DNA of 64,000 bases from positions 17,229 through 81,228 of the forward strand of contig CAQUWW010000001.1 of NCBI GenBank assembly GCA_948896875.1, in the 5' to 3' direction. Shown here one piece after another: positions 8,616 through 18,066 of this stretch. The position numbers were made by a program, and so were the translations under genes. Source of the DNA: an uncultured Acetatifactor sp. (GTDB lineage: Bacteria; Bacillota; Clostridia; Lachnospirales; Lachnospiraceae). The stretch's first letter is position 1. Every line of letters begins with the position of its first letter. The notes under the pieces were generated by a model. That model was given only the letters and a program-made list of their open reading frames with translations. It ran no database searches and was not told where the DNA came from.

Positions 8616-9082
8616 CTACCTGATGTCGTGGAATGAGAACTGGTCAGAGCTTAAGGGGCCGGGGTTTAATCTGGCATATACATAGGTGTCCTTCCAGATG
8701 ACGTTCCCGTTTTTGTCTTTTTGAAAGTATGTATTTTCCCTGAAATGAGCTTCCCGCTGAAAGCCCAATGCTTCAAGTAATTTCCAGGAGCGTTTGTTGC
8801 AGGGGTCACATTCCGCATAGATTCTGTGACAGCCGTCAGAAAAGGCCTGCCGGATGAGAGCCTGGCAGCTTTCGGTGGCATACCCATGTCCCCAATAATT
8901 TCGATTCAGCAGATATCCCATTTCTGCTCTTCCTTTACCTCTTTCAGGGTCAGCGGTTCATAGGGCTCGAAGGCAACGACTTCCGCGTCAGACAGATATT
9001 CATACAAGTCTTGCAAATCCCCTTTTTGATATCTTCTTAAAATCAGTCCCTCTGTCTCTGCTATGATTTTTCTGGTAGTCAT
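8616..9082 (-). pseudogene. GNAT N-acetyltransferase remnant, internally deleted
   Basis: The ATG at 9082 begins a 58-codon reading frame (MTTRKIIAETEGLILRRYQK...) typical of the start of a RimJ/RimL-type acetyltransferase; it stops at 8906. The C-terminal part resumes in another frame (8616-8921, about 101 codons) with GYLLNRNYWGHGYATE, the acetyl-CoA-binding motif A, and LEALGFQREAHFREN. In intact family members about 35-40 residues separate these two parts. The gene has therefore probably suffered an internal deletion that also shifted the frame. A sequencing error alone would not explain the missing segment. Confidence 0.8.
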
Positions 9083-9354
9083 ATTATTCTATCCTTATCC
9101 TCAACCGGCCTTGTTTTCTGCGTCCCGGTTCACATCTGCTATTATATGGCGGAAAAAGGCGAAGCCGCAACAGGGAATATTGAAATAACAGGGGATTTGC
9201 CGTGAAATGCTTTCTGAGTGTTGTAAAATGAAAAGCGCTTTTGTTGCGCTCATTTGCTGAAACAGATATACTGTTACCAGTTCGGACAGGTTATTGAAAT
9301 GACATAGATACCGAATGTAGACAGGCAAAGGAGAGGAGCAGAGAAAAGTAGAAA

Positions 9355-10038
9355 ATGAAAAGGATATTATATGTGGAAGACGACTTGAGCCTTATTGACG
9401 GGCTTCAATATACCCTGGAGAAAAACGATTTTGCTGTTGACAACGTTCGTACTGTAAAAGAAGCCTATACATTTTTCCATGCAAATACATATGACTTGAT
9501 ATTGCTGGACATAACGCTGCCGGACGGCACAGGCTATGATGTCTGCAGGGAAGTGCGCCGGACTTCCACGATTCCCATTATTTTCCTCACGGCTTCCGAC
9601 GAGGAGGTCAGCATTGTGAAAGGACTGGATATGGGCGGGGATGACTATATCACAAAGCCTTTTAAGCTGGGAGAGGTCCTCTCCAGAATCAATGCGCTGC
9701 TGCGACGCTTCCGACAGTTCTCCAGGGAGGATACCATTCTGGAATCCAATGGGATTACAGTTGATTTGTCAGAGCGCACGGTACGAAAGGGAGAGACGGA
9801 ACTGGAACTGACTCTGGCGGAGTACAAACTGCTCTGCCTGTTCCTGAGGAATCCCAACCGTGTTCTGTCCAGAGAGCTGATTCTGGACCGCCTCTGGGAT
9901 GGAAACGGGAATTATGTGGATGACAATACGCTTTCTGTCTATATACGCAGACTGCGGAGGAAAATTGAAGATAATCCAGACCTGCCAGTAAAGCTCCTGA
10001 CCGAAAGAGGAGTCGGCTATAAGTGGATGAAAGGGTGA
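9355..10038 (+). CDS. OmpR/PhoB-family response regulator
   Basis: A 227-residue two-domain regulator. The receiver domain (1-120) has the acidic pair ED/D at residues 8-10, phospho-acceptor Asp52 in LILLDITLPDG, Thr in FLTASD and Lys in DDYITKPF. The winged-helix DNA-binding domain (about 125-225) has TLAEYKLLCLFLRNPNRVLSRE and NTLSVYIRRLRRKIED. It lies 6 bases upstream of the histidine kinase gene. With the following ABC exporter it forms a peptide-sensing or resistance-type module, as commonly seen in Firmicutes. The likely target is the gap at 11281-11432. Confidence 0.93.
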   Translation: MKRILYVEDDLSLIDGLQYTLEKNDFAVDNVRTVKEAYTFFHANTYDLILLDITLPDGTGYDVCREVRRTSTIPIIFLTASDEEVSIVKGLDMGGDDYITKPFKLGEVLSRINALLRRFRQFSREDTILESNGITVDLSERTVRKGETELELTLAEYKLLCLFLRNPNRVLSRELILDRLWDGNGNYVDDNTLSVYIRRLRRKIEDNPDLPVKLLTERGVGYKWMKG

Positions 10039-10044
10039 GCGGGT

Positions 10045-11280
10045 ATGAACAGAATGGGAAGAAACATGGGGATACTGCTCTGCCGCCTGCTTGCCATCTG
10101 CATCCTGGCGGTGGCAGCATCGGCCATTCTCACCCTATGGATGACAGAGGACTTTCGGAAGACATTGACGGAACATGATGCCGCGGCGGCAGGATATCTG
10201 ATCACTCACCCGGATGTAAATCTGGTATGCGCATTCACGAAAGAGAAAACGGAATCTGACTTGATGGTGGGAAAAAGGGAATTGGGTTCCGTGGGGTATA
10301 CCGAAAGCACAGATTTCGGTTTGATTCCTGATGTGGCCCGATATAGAATGCGTGTCGCCGCCATATTCGGGGGGCTGCTTTCCTCTGTCTTTGCAGGGAT
10401 TTTTCTGACCTTCCATTTCTATCGAAAAAAGCAGAAAGCTGTCCTGGAGAAGGCGGATGCCGTCATTACCTGCTTCCTGGAGGGCGATGGGGGACAAAGG
10501 ATAGAGTGCGAAGAGACCGGGGACTGGTACAGCCTGTTCCACAGGATAAATGAGCTTGCCGCGGTTCTGTCCTCCCATGCGGAGCATGAGAAGCAGAGCC
10601 GCAGATTTCTGCAGGATATGATTTCAGATGTATCCCATCAGTTGAAAACCCCTCTGGCCGCTATGAAAATGTATCATGAAATTATCGCTCAGGACGATAC
10701 GGATGCGGAGACCATTCGGGAATTCAGCAGGAAGTCTCTGCGGGAGATAGACCGGGTGGAGGATGTGGTCTATACTCTGTTAAAGATTGCCAGACTGGAC
10801 ACCGGAACCGTCCGGATGGAAAAAGAGGAGGAATCCGTGGAAGCCCTGCTGAGGGATGTGACAGAGCGATTTGAAGTCCAGGCGGCAAAAGAATCGAAAG
10901 AAATCATCTTATCAGGCCAAAGCGGTGCCACTCTCTATTGCGATGCGCTCTGGATGTCGGAAGCCCTGGGGAATGTGATAAAAAACGCTCTGGAACATAC
11001 GAAAGAGGGCGGGAAAATTCTGGTCAGCTGGGAGAGAACGGCGCTGCTTACCAATATTATCATCGAGGATAATGGCACAGGAATCCATCCGGAGGATATT
11101 CATAACATTTTCAAACGTTTCTACAGAAGCCGCTTTTCACAGGATACCCATGGAATCGGACTGGGACTGCCTCTGGCGAAAGCGGTGGTGGAGGCCCATG
11201 ACGGCACTGTCACCGTCACAAGCAGACCGGGGCAGGGCAGCAGATTTGTGCTGAGCTTTTTCCACTGTATAAAAGAGTAA
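10045..11280 (+). CDS. Sensor histidine kinase
   Basis: A 411-residue membrane kinase. Two transmembrane segments (about residues 8-31 and 104-126) bracket a short extracytoplasmic part of about 75 residues. A HAMP-like linker follows, then the HisKA motif SDVSHQLKTPLAAM with phospho-acceptor His198. The ATPase domain shows N (NVIKNALEHT), G1 (EDNGTGI), F (FKRFYRS) and G2 (GIGLGLPLAK) boxes. It partners the regulator encoded just upstream. The small sensor loop fits kinases that take their cue from an adjacent ABC transporter, which is encoded next; that coupling is inferred. Confidence 0.93.
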   Translation: MNRMGRNMGILLCRLLAICILAVAASAILTLWMTEDFRKTLTEHDAAAAGYLITHPDVNLVCAFTKEKTESDLMVGKRELGSVGYTESTDFGLIPDVARYRMRVAAIFGGLLSSVFAGIFLTFHFYRKKQKAVLEKADAVITCFLEGDGGQRIECEETGDWYSLFHRINELAAVLSSHAEHEKQSRRFLQDMISDVSHQLKTPLAAMKMYHEIIAQDDTDAETIREFSRKSLREIDRVEDVVYTLLKIARLDTGTVRMEKEEESVEALLRDVTERFEVQAAKESKEIILSGQSGATLYCDALWMSEALGNVIKNALEHTKEGGKILVSWERTALLTNIIIEDNGTGIHPEDIHNIFKRFYRSRFSQDTHGIGLGLPLAKAVVEAHDGTVTVTSRPGQGSRFVLSFFHCIKE

Positions 11281-11432
11281 ATCTTACTAAACTCCCATGC
11301 AGCCTGCCACGTCATCATACATTAAAGTCTGGGCGTAATGGTAGAGGGACTTTTACAGGAAAATGTAAGATAAAATTCATGTGAAAGTAAGCTCCGGAAA
11401 GTATGATACTACCTGAAAGGCAGGTAAGAAAC

Positions 11433-12116
11433 ATGAACATACTTGAAGTACAGAATCTAAGCAAAACATACGGAAAGGGCGAGGCGGAAGTCCGCGCGTT
11501 GTGCCAGGTATCCTTTTCCGCGGCCAGAGGCGAGTTCATTGCCATCGTCGGAGAGTCCGGTTCCGGGAAAAGCACCCTTTTAAATGTGGTAGGCGCGCTG
11601 GACAATCCTACTTCCGGGAAAGTGTATATCGACGGGAAGGATATTTTTTCCTTACCTGAGAAGAAGCTGACGATATTCCGCCGTCAGAACATAGGATTTA
11701 TTTTTCAGTCCTTTAACCTGATTCCGGAATTGAATGTGGAACAGAATATCACATTTCCATTGCTCCTGGATTACCGAAAGCCGGACTGGAAGTATGTGGA
11801 GGAGCTTCTGGGGATACTGGGTTTAACAGAGCGCAGAAAGCACCTTCCCAGCCAGCTCAGCGGCGGTCAGCAGCAGCGGGTGGCAATCGGAAGGGCTCTG
11901 GCTGCCAGGCCCGCCATGATCATGGCGGACGAACCCACGGGAAATCTGGACAGCAGGAACAGCCGGGAGGTTATCACTCTTCTGAAATCCATGTCGGCCA
12001 GATACAGGCAGACCATATTGATGATTACCCATAACGAGAACCATGCGGATGCGGCTGACAGGGTGTTGCGGATGGCGGACGGACGGCTACAGGATTTGGG
12101 GGTGACAGTGCAATGA
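11433..12116 (+). CDS. ABC transporter ATPase, LolD/MacB/SalX type
   Basis: A 227-residue nucleotide-binding protein with Walker A GESGSGKST, Q-loop FIFQSFNLI, signature LSGGQQQRVAIGRAL, Walker B IMADEPTGNLDS and switch His in MITHNE. The GNLDS sequence and size are typical of ATPases partnered with FtsX-type permeases. The start is the ATG at 11433 (MNILEVQNLSKTYG); a frame extension to 11403 adds ten residues with no ribosome binding site. Its stop overlaps the permease ATG by four bases (ATGA), implying coupled translation. It would energise export or mechanotransmission by the next gene product. Confidence 0.94.
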   Translation: MNILEVQNLSKTYGKGEAEVRALCQVSFSAARGEFIAIVGESGSGKSTLLNVVGALDNPTSGKVYIDGKDIFSLPEKKLTIFRRQNIGFIFQSFNLIPELNVEQNITFPLLLDYRKPDWKYVEELLGILGLTERRKHLPSQLSGGQQQRVAIGRALAARPAMIMADEPTGNLDSRNSREVITLLKSMSARYRQTILMITHNENHADAADRVLRMADGRLQDLGVTVQ

Positions 12117-14503
12117 AAAGCTATTTAGGTCTCATTCCCCAATATGAAAAAGTTCATCGCAGAAACAATCGTATTTCCATCTTATGCATTGTGCTTTCCG
12201 TATGCCTGGTGATGGCAATTTTCAGCATGGCAGATATGGCAATGCGTTCCCAGAAGAATTATTTCATCAAAACCAACGGAGAATACCATGTGGCCCTCCA
12301 TGATGTGGAGGGAGAAACGGCGGAGCTGATATCGGCAAGGATAGATGTGGCTCAGGCCGGCTGGGTCTACCAGGGAAGCGCAGGGAGCTTAAACGGAAAG
12401 CCGGTCAGCTTTGCCGGGGCAAATGAAAGGACAATGGAATCTCTGACGGAGATGAATATGGTGGAGGGAAGCTATCCTGTTTTGTCGGATGAGGCTCTGT
12501 TGAATGAGACGGCCATGGAACAGTTCGGAACAGATATCGGCGATGAGGTGACAGTCCTTGTTCCGGACGGAAGTGCAAAGGTATATCGGATTACAGGCAT
12601 TCTGGAGGACATGGGCTCCATGCTGAAAGCGGATGTCTGCGGCATGGTACTCAGCGAGGAAGGCTTTCTGGCCATTGCGGATGAAAATGCCGCGGACGGG
12701 ACTACCTTCCGCATACAGTTCAAAGACGGCGTTCCTATTCAGAAAGCCATCCGGGAAATCAGGGAACAATATGCCCTCCAGGACGGCCAGATTTCGGAAA
12801 ACACCGCTCTGCTGGGCCTGATGGGACAGAGCGAAAGCAACATCATGCAGGCACTCTATCTGATTGCCGCTATTCTGGTACTGCTGGTCCTGATTGCGGG
12901 AACTGTGATGATATCCGCCAGCTTTAATACAAATGTGCTGGAACGGACACAGTTTTACGGGCTGCTTCGGTGCCTCGGCGCCTCCCGGAGCCAGGTGAAA
13001 CGCTTTGTGATACTCCAGGGATTGCGGCAGAGCGCAAAGGGCGTTCCGCTGGGATTGCTGACCGGACAGATTGCCACATGGTGTGCCTGTCTGCTGTTAA
13101 AGTCGGTGAGCGGGGACAGATTCTCGGAAGTGCCTCTGTTTGAATTCAGCGTGGCGGGCATTCTGGCAGGAATCACGGTGGGGTTTGCGATTGTTCTTCT
13201 GGCAGCGCTTTCTCCTGCAAAGAAGGCTTCCGGCGTCTCCCCTGTCACCGCGGTAAACGGCAGTTCGCAGCTGATGCAGAATACACATGCGGCAAATACG
13301 AAGCTTTTCCGTGTGGAGACAGGGATGGGCATCTTTCATGCTGTCTCAGGGAAAAAGAATCTGTTTCTCATGACCTGTTCTTTTGCCATAAGCATTATGC
13401 TATTCCTGGCTTTTCAGGTCATGGTGGTATTCCTGAACCAGGGAATGCCCGCTCTGTCTGCCTCCGCGGCGGATATATCCGTTGTGGCAGACGCAGGTAT
13501 GGAACCTTCTGTCGTTGAAGAGATCGTAAAACTGGAGGGTGTGGATAAGGTCTTCGGAAGAATGGAATGCCGGGGAACAGAGATTACTTCCGCCGCAGAA
13601 AATGGTACTGTCACTCTGATTTCCTATGAGGAAAATCAATTCCGATGGGCACAGGAAGCACAGATTGGCGGAGGGGGATTTTCAGGAAGCCGCATGGCCG
13701 ACGGAAGCGGAAGCTTCCAGGGAAGAGGTACATTTGACGGGAAGATCGCAGCCGTCGCAGAGGGAAGCGGGGAAGTGCTGGTCACTTATCGGGACGGCAT
13801 GCGCTGGCAGGAGGGAGACATTCTGACGCTTCATACGCCGCTGGGAGAGAAGCAGGTGACAATCGCAGGTATCCTCTCCACCGCAAATACATCTGTCGAA
13901 GCGGGAAGCCTGGGCTACATCATAGGCTCCGAAGAACTGCTTGCGGAAGCGGCGGGAGACAGGGGGTATACTTCCATAGACGTACAGCTTGCCGGGAACG
14001 CCGGTGATTCGACGGTAGCGGCAATCCGAAGCCTTTTTCCGGCGGATTGTTTCCTGTCGGACAAAAGACTTTCCAACCAGGAAGCCCAGAGCTCTTATTA
14101 CACAGGAGCCATCTTTATCTATGGATTCCTGCTGATTATTGCACTGATAACCGTATTCAATATTTTCAACAGCATGAATGCCAGCGTGGCCGCAAGGACA
14201 AGGCAGTACGGCATTATGCGGTCGATTGGCATGGGCTCAGGTCAGCTCTCTAAAATGATTGCGGCGGAAGCAGTCACCTATGCAGTCTTGGGCTGTATAA
14301 CAGGGTGTATCCTGGGACTGCCATTAAATAAGATGATGTTCCAGTTCCTGATTGCCGGTAAATGGGGAATCAGCTGGAAGATTCCGGCAGCGTCATTGCT
14401 GTTGATTGTGGCATTGTGCGCCGTCTCCGCGGTACTGGCAATCTGGCGGCCCATTCAGAGAATCCGGCGTCTGTCTGTTGTGGATACGATAAAACTACAA
14501 TGA
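12113..14503 (+). CDS. FtsX-family ABC transporter permease
   Basis: A 796-residue permease with a duplicated FtsX layout. One N-terminal transmembrane helix (about 21-44) precedes a large extracytoplasmic domain. Three helices follow (about 246-370), then another helix (about 420-440), a second extracytoplasmic domain (about 440-660) and three C-terminal helices (about 662-790). LRCLGASRSQVKRFV and MRSIGMGSGQLSKMI are the paired FtsX coupling motifs. The eight-helix, two-domain form is common beside two-component systems in Firmicutes that answer to antimicrobial peptides. The substrate cannot be read from sequence. Confidence 0.9.
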   Translation: MKSYLGLIPQYEKVHRRNNRISILCIVLSVCLVMAIFSMADMAMRSQKNYFIKTNGEYHVALHDVEGETAELISARIDVAQAGWVYQGSAGSLNGKPVSFAGANERTMESLTEMNMVEGSYPVLSDEALLNETAMEQFGTDIGDEVTVLVPDGSAKVYRITGILEDMGSMLKADVCGMVLSEEGFLAIADENAADGTTFRIQFKDGVPIQKAIREIREQYALQDGQISENTALLGLMGQSESNIMQALYLIAAILVLLVLIAGTVMISASFNTNVLERTQFYGLLRCLGASRSQVKRFVILQGLRQSAKGVPLGLLTGQIATWCACLLLKSVSGDRFSEVPLFEFSVAGILAGITVGFAIVLLAALSPAKKASGVSPVTAVNGSSQLMQNTHAANTKLFRVETGMGIFHAVSGKKNLFLMTCSFAISIMLFLAFQVMVVFLNQGMPALSASAADISVVADAGMEPSVVEEIVKLEGVDKVFGRMECRGTEITSAAENGTVTLISYEENQFRWAQEAQIGGGGFSGSRMADGSGSFQGRGTFDGKIAAVAEGSGEVLVTYRDGMRWQEGDILTLHTPLGEKQVTIAGILSTANTSVEAGSLGYIIGSEELLAEAAGDRGYTSIDVQLAGNAGDSTVAAIRSLFPADCFLSDKRLSNQEAQSSYYTGAIFIYGFLLIIALITVFNIFNSMNASVAARTRQYGIMRSIGMGSGQLSKMIAAEAVTYAVLGCITGCILGLPLNKMMFQFLIAGKWGISWKIPAASLLLIVALCAVSAVLAIWRPIQRIRRLSVVDTIKLQ

Positions 14504-14526
14504 TTGGTTCCGCAGATCGGTTTTGG

Positions 14527-16026
14527 CTAAAACATCATTCTTTCCATATATTCTTCGGCGAAAACCGGGTCTGAGGATAGCTCCAGTACCTGCGCCAGTT
14601 TTGCATAGTGTTCACAGGAAGCGCGATACTCCTGATTTAATAAAAGCATGGCGGCGCCGCTCAATGCGGCGTTTCCCACCACGCGGATTCGGGAAATCAT
14701 TTCCGCCGGAAGCAATCCAATCTTCCCCGCATTTTCCGCGTTCAGATAACTGCCGAATCCCCCCGCGATCACAAGGTGTGAAACGTCTTCGCAGCGCAGT
14801 CCGGCAGAAGAAAGGAGAGTACGGATTCCGGCATGAATCGCCCCTTTGGCTAACTGTACCGCCCGGATATCCTCTCTGCTGAGACGGACCGGAGGCAGAA
14901 TCATGGCAGAATCCTCTTCCATATATCCGGTCTCCTCTATCTGACCGGTTTCCAGCAGACAGGCCACCGCGTCCACAATCCCGCTGCCGCAGATTCCCCT
15001 GGGGAGACCATCGCCGATGACATGGGCTGTAAGCCTGCCATTGTGCACGGCGACTCTGTCTATGGCCCCTGGGCCGCCGCCCATTCCCATGGAAATCCCC
15101 GCTCCCTCAAAGGCGGGACCTGCGGCGGTGGAACAGCAGGTAAGCTTTCCCTCATGCCAGAGTGCCATCTCGCCGTTGGTGCCGATATCTGTCAGCAGCT
15201 GTGTACTGTCACTTTCACAGATGCCCGACGCCAGAAGGGCCGTGATCAGATCTGCGCCCACAAAGGCGGAGGCACAGGGAGCAAGATATACCTCTGTCTC
15301 CGAAGAAAGCTCTGCAATGCCCAGCTCTCCGGCGGATACGGTCTCCCCGAACAGCCTTTTCGCTGCGAAAGGAGCATGGGAAAGAGGTTCGGTGGAAGTG
15401 GCAGTGAGCAGATGCAGCATCACGGTATTCCCTGTAATTACGACTCCGTCGATTTCGGCCGGCGTTATTCCAGCAGCTTCTGAAAGCTGGGACAGCAGGC
15501 AGTCCATAGCTTTACAAATGGCTTCGGCAATGGCCTTGCCTGCGCCGTCCAGTGCGGCTTCTATTCGTGAAATCACATCCGCGCCCCAGCTACTCTGAGG
15601 ATTCAGGCGGCTTCCTTCCGCAAGGAGCGATCCATGAATATCATACAGGCGGGCGGCCAGGGTGGTGGTACCGATATCCAGAACAAAACCGTAAGTCTGA
15701 AAGCCGGGCTGAAGCCGAATTTCCGGCATATCACCGGAGATCCGGATCTGTCCGTTGCCTGTCCCTGCCAGAGAGACGGTGCAGTCTCCCTTCACTGTGG
15801 TACAACAGGCCAGCCGGACTCCCTGCCGGATTTCTTCTTCCGTCAAAAGCCGTTTCTCCGTGTCCGACAGGTCGCTGACAGCTCCACGGACCGTCACTTT
15901 ACATTTTCCACAGCGTCCATGGCCTCCGCAGGGCATACTCATCACTGCTTCCTCTGCCAGTAATTTCCCCAGCAGCGTTCCCGAGGCGGCCCTATATGCG
16001 GTTCCGTTCACTGTAATCATCGCCAT
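14527..16026 (-). CDS. ASKHA-domain activator of corrinoid proteins (RACo/RamA-like, N-terminal 2Fe-2S)
   Basis: A protein of about 499 residues. The N-terminal ferredoxin domain has cysteines in MPCGGHGRCGKCKV and a distal ACC, the C-x5-C-x2-C-xn-C plant-type 2Fe-2S pattern. The C-terminal part is the actin-like ATPase (DUF4445/ASKHA): FVLDIGTTTLAARL, VITGNTVMLHLL, LLTDIGTNGEMAL and VIAGGFGSYLNAENA. Such proteins use ATP to reduce inactive Co(II) corrinoid back to Co(I), as in acetogen O-demethylase systems. The next genes on this strand encode a corrinoid protein and methyltransferases, which supports the role. The start is chosen at 16026 (MAMITVNG), after GGAGAGAAAG; an in-frame extension to 16095 overlaps the upstream gene and lacks a site. 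Confidence 0.9.
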   Translation of the reverse strand: MAMITVNGTAYRAASGTLLGKLLAEEAVMSMPCGGHGRCGKCKVTVRGAVSDLSDTEKRLLTEEEIRQGVRLACCTTVKGDCTVSLAGTGNGQIRISGDMPEIRLQPGFQTYGFVLDIGTTTLAARLYDIHGSLLAEGSRLNPQSSWGADVISRIEAALDGAGKAIAEAICKAMDCLLSQLSEAAGITPAEIDGVVITGNTVMLHLLTATSTEPLSHAPFAAKRLFGETVSAGELGIAELSSETEVYLAPCASAFVGADLITALLASGICESDSTQLLTDIGTNGEMALWHEGKLTCCSTAAGPAFEGAGISMGMGGGPGAIDRVAVHNGRLTAHVIGDGLPRGICGSGIVDAVACLLETGQIEETGYMEEDSAMILPPVRLSREDIRAVQLAKGAIHAGIRTLLSSAGLRCEDVSHLVIAGGFGSYLNAENAGKIGLLPAEMISRIRVVGNAALSGAAMLLLNQEYRASCEHYAKLAQVLELSSDPVFAEEYMERMMF

Positions 16027-16066
16027 TTCTTTCTCTCCAATCCCTGTTATACGGCTCAAAAAACAA

Positions 16067-16636
16067 CTATTTCGTGGAATAAAACACCGCACCAAAATAA
16101 GTAACCGTATTCTGTCCGTTAATATACCTCATCCCACACGCGGTGGCAAGCTTTGACACATTGATTCCATAGGTCTCCAGGGAAGATATGGCAAGGTCCG
16201 GATGGCGGCAGGGGAGACTATCCACTTTTGCGCAGACCGGGCAGAGCCGGCATCCACCTGCTCCCAGGTGCAGCACTTTGGCAAAATCATCCCCTTTAAA
16301 AAGGTCCCTGAGCCTTTGGGAGAGACTGTTATGGATTCCGGCGGCAGCTTCCATGCCTTCAATATCATAACTATCTTCCAGAGTTCTTATGGTCTGGTAT
16401 ACAAGAGCCTTGTCATAAGTGCCAATCTCCCGCATCAGGGTCTCAATATCTCCCGCATCCGGCGGACACATCCAGCATCTGCCATAATTTCCGCAGGCAT
16501 TAGACTCACAGAGACGTCTGAATTCCGCCTCCAGTGTAATCTCTGAAACGGGAAGGACAGCCGCCCTGTGGGCTCCCTGCTTCATCACTTCTTCTGCCAG
16601 CTTTTCATCAAAGCTATCTGTAACCATATCATTCAC
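16067..16636 (-). CDS. DUF2284 metal-binding (putative Fe-S) protein
   Basis: A 189-residue soluble protein of the DUF2284 family (PF10050). The conserved cysteine sets are visible: CESNACGNYGRCWMCPP near residues 43-59 and CRLCPVCAKVDSLPC near residues 130-145, fitting one or more Fe-S clusters. DUF2284 genes repeatedly sit beside corrinoid methyltransferase genes, as here. An electron-transfer or reactivation role is often assumed but not shown. The ATG follows GGAGAAGAGCTGTGA. It lies between the activator gene downstream and a methyltransferase gene upstream on the same strand. Confidence 0.88.
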   Translation of the reverse strand: MNDMVTDSFDEKLAEEVMKQGAHRAAVLPVSEITLEAEFRRLCESNACGNYGRCWMCPPDAGDIETLMREIGTYDKALVYQTIRTLEDSYDIEGMEAAAGIHNSLSQRLRDLFKGDDFAKVLHLGAGGCRLCPVCAKVDSLPCRHPDLAISSLETYGINVSKLATACGMRYINGQNTVTYFGAVFYSTK

Positions 16637-16637
16637 A

Positions 16638-16774
16638 GCTCTTCTCCTTTATGCCCCTTCGTTGCCGCTCTTCCTGCGCTTTGCCGTGTCAATCACCAGC
16701 ACCGCTTCTCCTTTATGCCTCTTCGTTGCAGCTTCCATGCGCTTTGTTGTGTCAATCACCAGCTGCTCTTCTCC
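16638..16774 (-). repeat. 63-64 bp tandem duplication between two methyltransferase-cluster genes
   Basis: Two diverged copies (about 16638-16701 and 16702-16764) and a third partial start share CTTCTCCTTTATGCC, TTCGTTGC and GTGTCAATCACCAGC at spacings of 63-64 bases. On the minus strand each unit carries a GGAGAAG ribosome-binding-like sequence; the last serves the DUF2284 gene. It looks like local duplication of a ribosome-binding region. Confidence 0.75.
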
Positions 16775-16775
16775 G

Positions 16776-17894
16776 CTATTTTAGCTTCTTAATTTCTTCC
16801 GCGTAATACTGTACCAGCTCAAATTTGGAACCGGGCATCAGTCTGTGGTCGGGACAGGGTATAAATCCTCCCAGGCTTGCAAGCCGTTTCATTCGCTCAA
16901 GCTCCGCGTCCACTGCCGCCTTGTCCTTGCGGAATGCCGTTTTGTCCATGCCGCCCACTCCCAACATTCCTTTGCCGAATTTCTGGCGGGCAGGCTCGAA
17001 CTGATCTCCCCACACGCCGATTTCAATGGGGAACATGGTATTGACCCCATTCTCGAACCAGGTGGGTAGCAGCTTTTCCGTCACTCCGTCACAGTCCAGA
17101 GAAATGACATCGATTCCGTATTGGTGGCAGAGATCATTTCTTTTTTTATAATGTTTGGCACAGACTTCTTCGAACAGCTCGGGGGAGACCAGAGGACCAT
17201 TTTTAAAGCAAATATCTTCCCAATAGTGGGCAAAATCAAATCTGGCCCCTGTCTCCAGTACAGCTTTGACGCATTGATACTGCATTTCGGCATAGGTGTC
17301 CACAATGTCAGCGAAAAGCTCCTCATCTTCGTCATAAATCAGATAGCTCATCCCTATGACCGAGGCCATGTTCCGGATATCTCCCAGAACACTGCCAAGC
17401 TTCAGTCCAATTGGAATATCCATGGGCCTTGTCTCATTGAAATGTCTGTAGTACTCCAAATCCACACGCTCAGGTGAAAATTGCATTTTCGGCCGGTAAA
17501 GTGTCTCAAACGCCTCCCTGTCTTTCAGGAGATAATCATCCTCCGAGGGGATAGAGACAACGCCGGGCTTAATGCGCTCAATCAGCCCTACCTCGTTCTG
17601 GACACGTCTGGAACCGTCGGGCAGAATCTCCAGTACTTTATACTCGAACGGGGGCATCAGGCCGTTTTGGGTATCCATCACATGGCTCCAGTTGAAATCC
17701 CAGCCAATCAAACGGTCCAGTTCCGCTTCTGCCTGGCTTCCATCACGATTGTCCGGTCCTGCAAGCTCCTTCGGAATCTTTCCCTGTTCGGCCCATTCTT
17801 CCAGCAGACTGCTCCAGTAACCGAAATGAACCGCAGGGAAACGATCCACCGGCCTGTAATGCAGAATATTCATAGCACGTTCTCTGTTCGTCAT
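16776..17894 (-). CDS. UroD-family corrinoid methyltransferase
   Basis: A 372-residue protein of the uroporphyrinogen decarboxylase fold (MtaA/CmuA/MtvB-type). It opens MTNRERAMNILHYRPVDRFP, the typical start of this group, and has TIM-barrel segments such as SLDCDGVTEKLLP and FEEVCAKHYKKRNDLCHQ. It lies in the same cluster as a corrinoid protein and a second UroD-family protein. One of the pair may demethylate the substrate and the other pass the methyl group on. The methyl donor is not evident from sequence. The ATG follows AGAAAGGAAAAACT. The leader carries the second copy of the structured element. Confidence 0.83.
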   Translation of the reverse strand: MTNRERAMNILHYRPVDRFPAVHFGYWSSLLEEWAEQGKIPKELAGPDNRDGSQAEAELDRLIGWDFNWSHVMDTQNGLMPPFEYKVLEILPDGSRRVQNEVGLIERIKPGVVSIPSEDDYLLKDREAFETLYRPKMQFSPERVDLEYYRHFNETRPMDIPIGLKLGSVLGDIRNMASVIGMSYLIYDEDEELFADIVDTYAEMQYQCVKAVLETGARFDFAHYWEDICFKNGPLVSPELFEEVCAKHYKKRNDLCHQYGIDVISLDCDGVTEKLLPTWFENGVNTMFPIEIGVWGDQFEPARQKFGKGMLGVGGMDKTAFRKDKAAVDAELERMKRLASLGGFIPCPDHRLMPGSKFELVQYYAEEIKKLK

Positions 17895-17917
17895 AGTTTT
17901 TCCTTTCTGAAATCAAG

Positions 17918-18031
17918 TCGCTGCGCGACGGCTCTAAAGAATAAAGTCCCTTCGACGCACATCTTATGAAAGGAATTTTCATTCGAAAGTACACTCATGA
18001 AAATTTCTTTCGTGCGTCTTTGTGACTTTAT
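17918..18031 (-). ncRNA. Candidate structured 5' leader element, copy 2
   Basis: Read on the minus strand, the outer stem AAAGTC/GACTTT plus ACGCAC/GTGCGT encloses an internal loop ACAAAG/CGAAG. An inner stem (GAAAGAAATTTTCAT against ATGAAAATTCCTTTC, one mismatch) follows, with apical loop GAGTGTACTTTCGA, then a second hairpin GTCGC-GCA-GCGAC. Several stem positions differ from copy 1 at 6099-6218 with pairing kept, while the loops are nearly identical. It ends about 25 bases before the ATG of the methyltransferase gene. Confidence 0.6.
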
Positions 18032-18066
18032 AGTATTGCCGAGAGCACAGCTAAATCAAGTTGCTC

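Noticed and set aside
9176..9310. Direct repeats of TATTGAAATRACA upstream of the response regulator gene
   Set aside because: Only two imperfect copies about 114 bases apart, with no adjacent promoter; too weak to call regulator sites.
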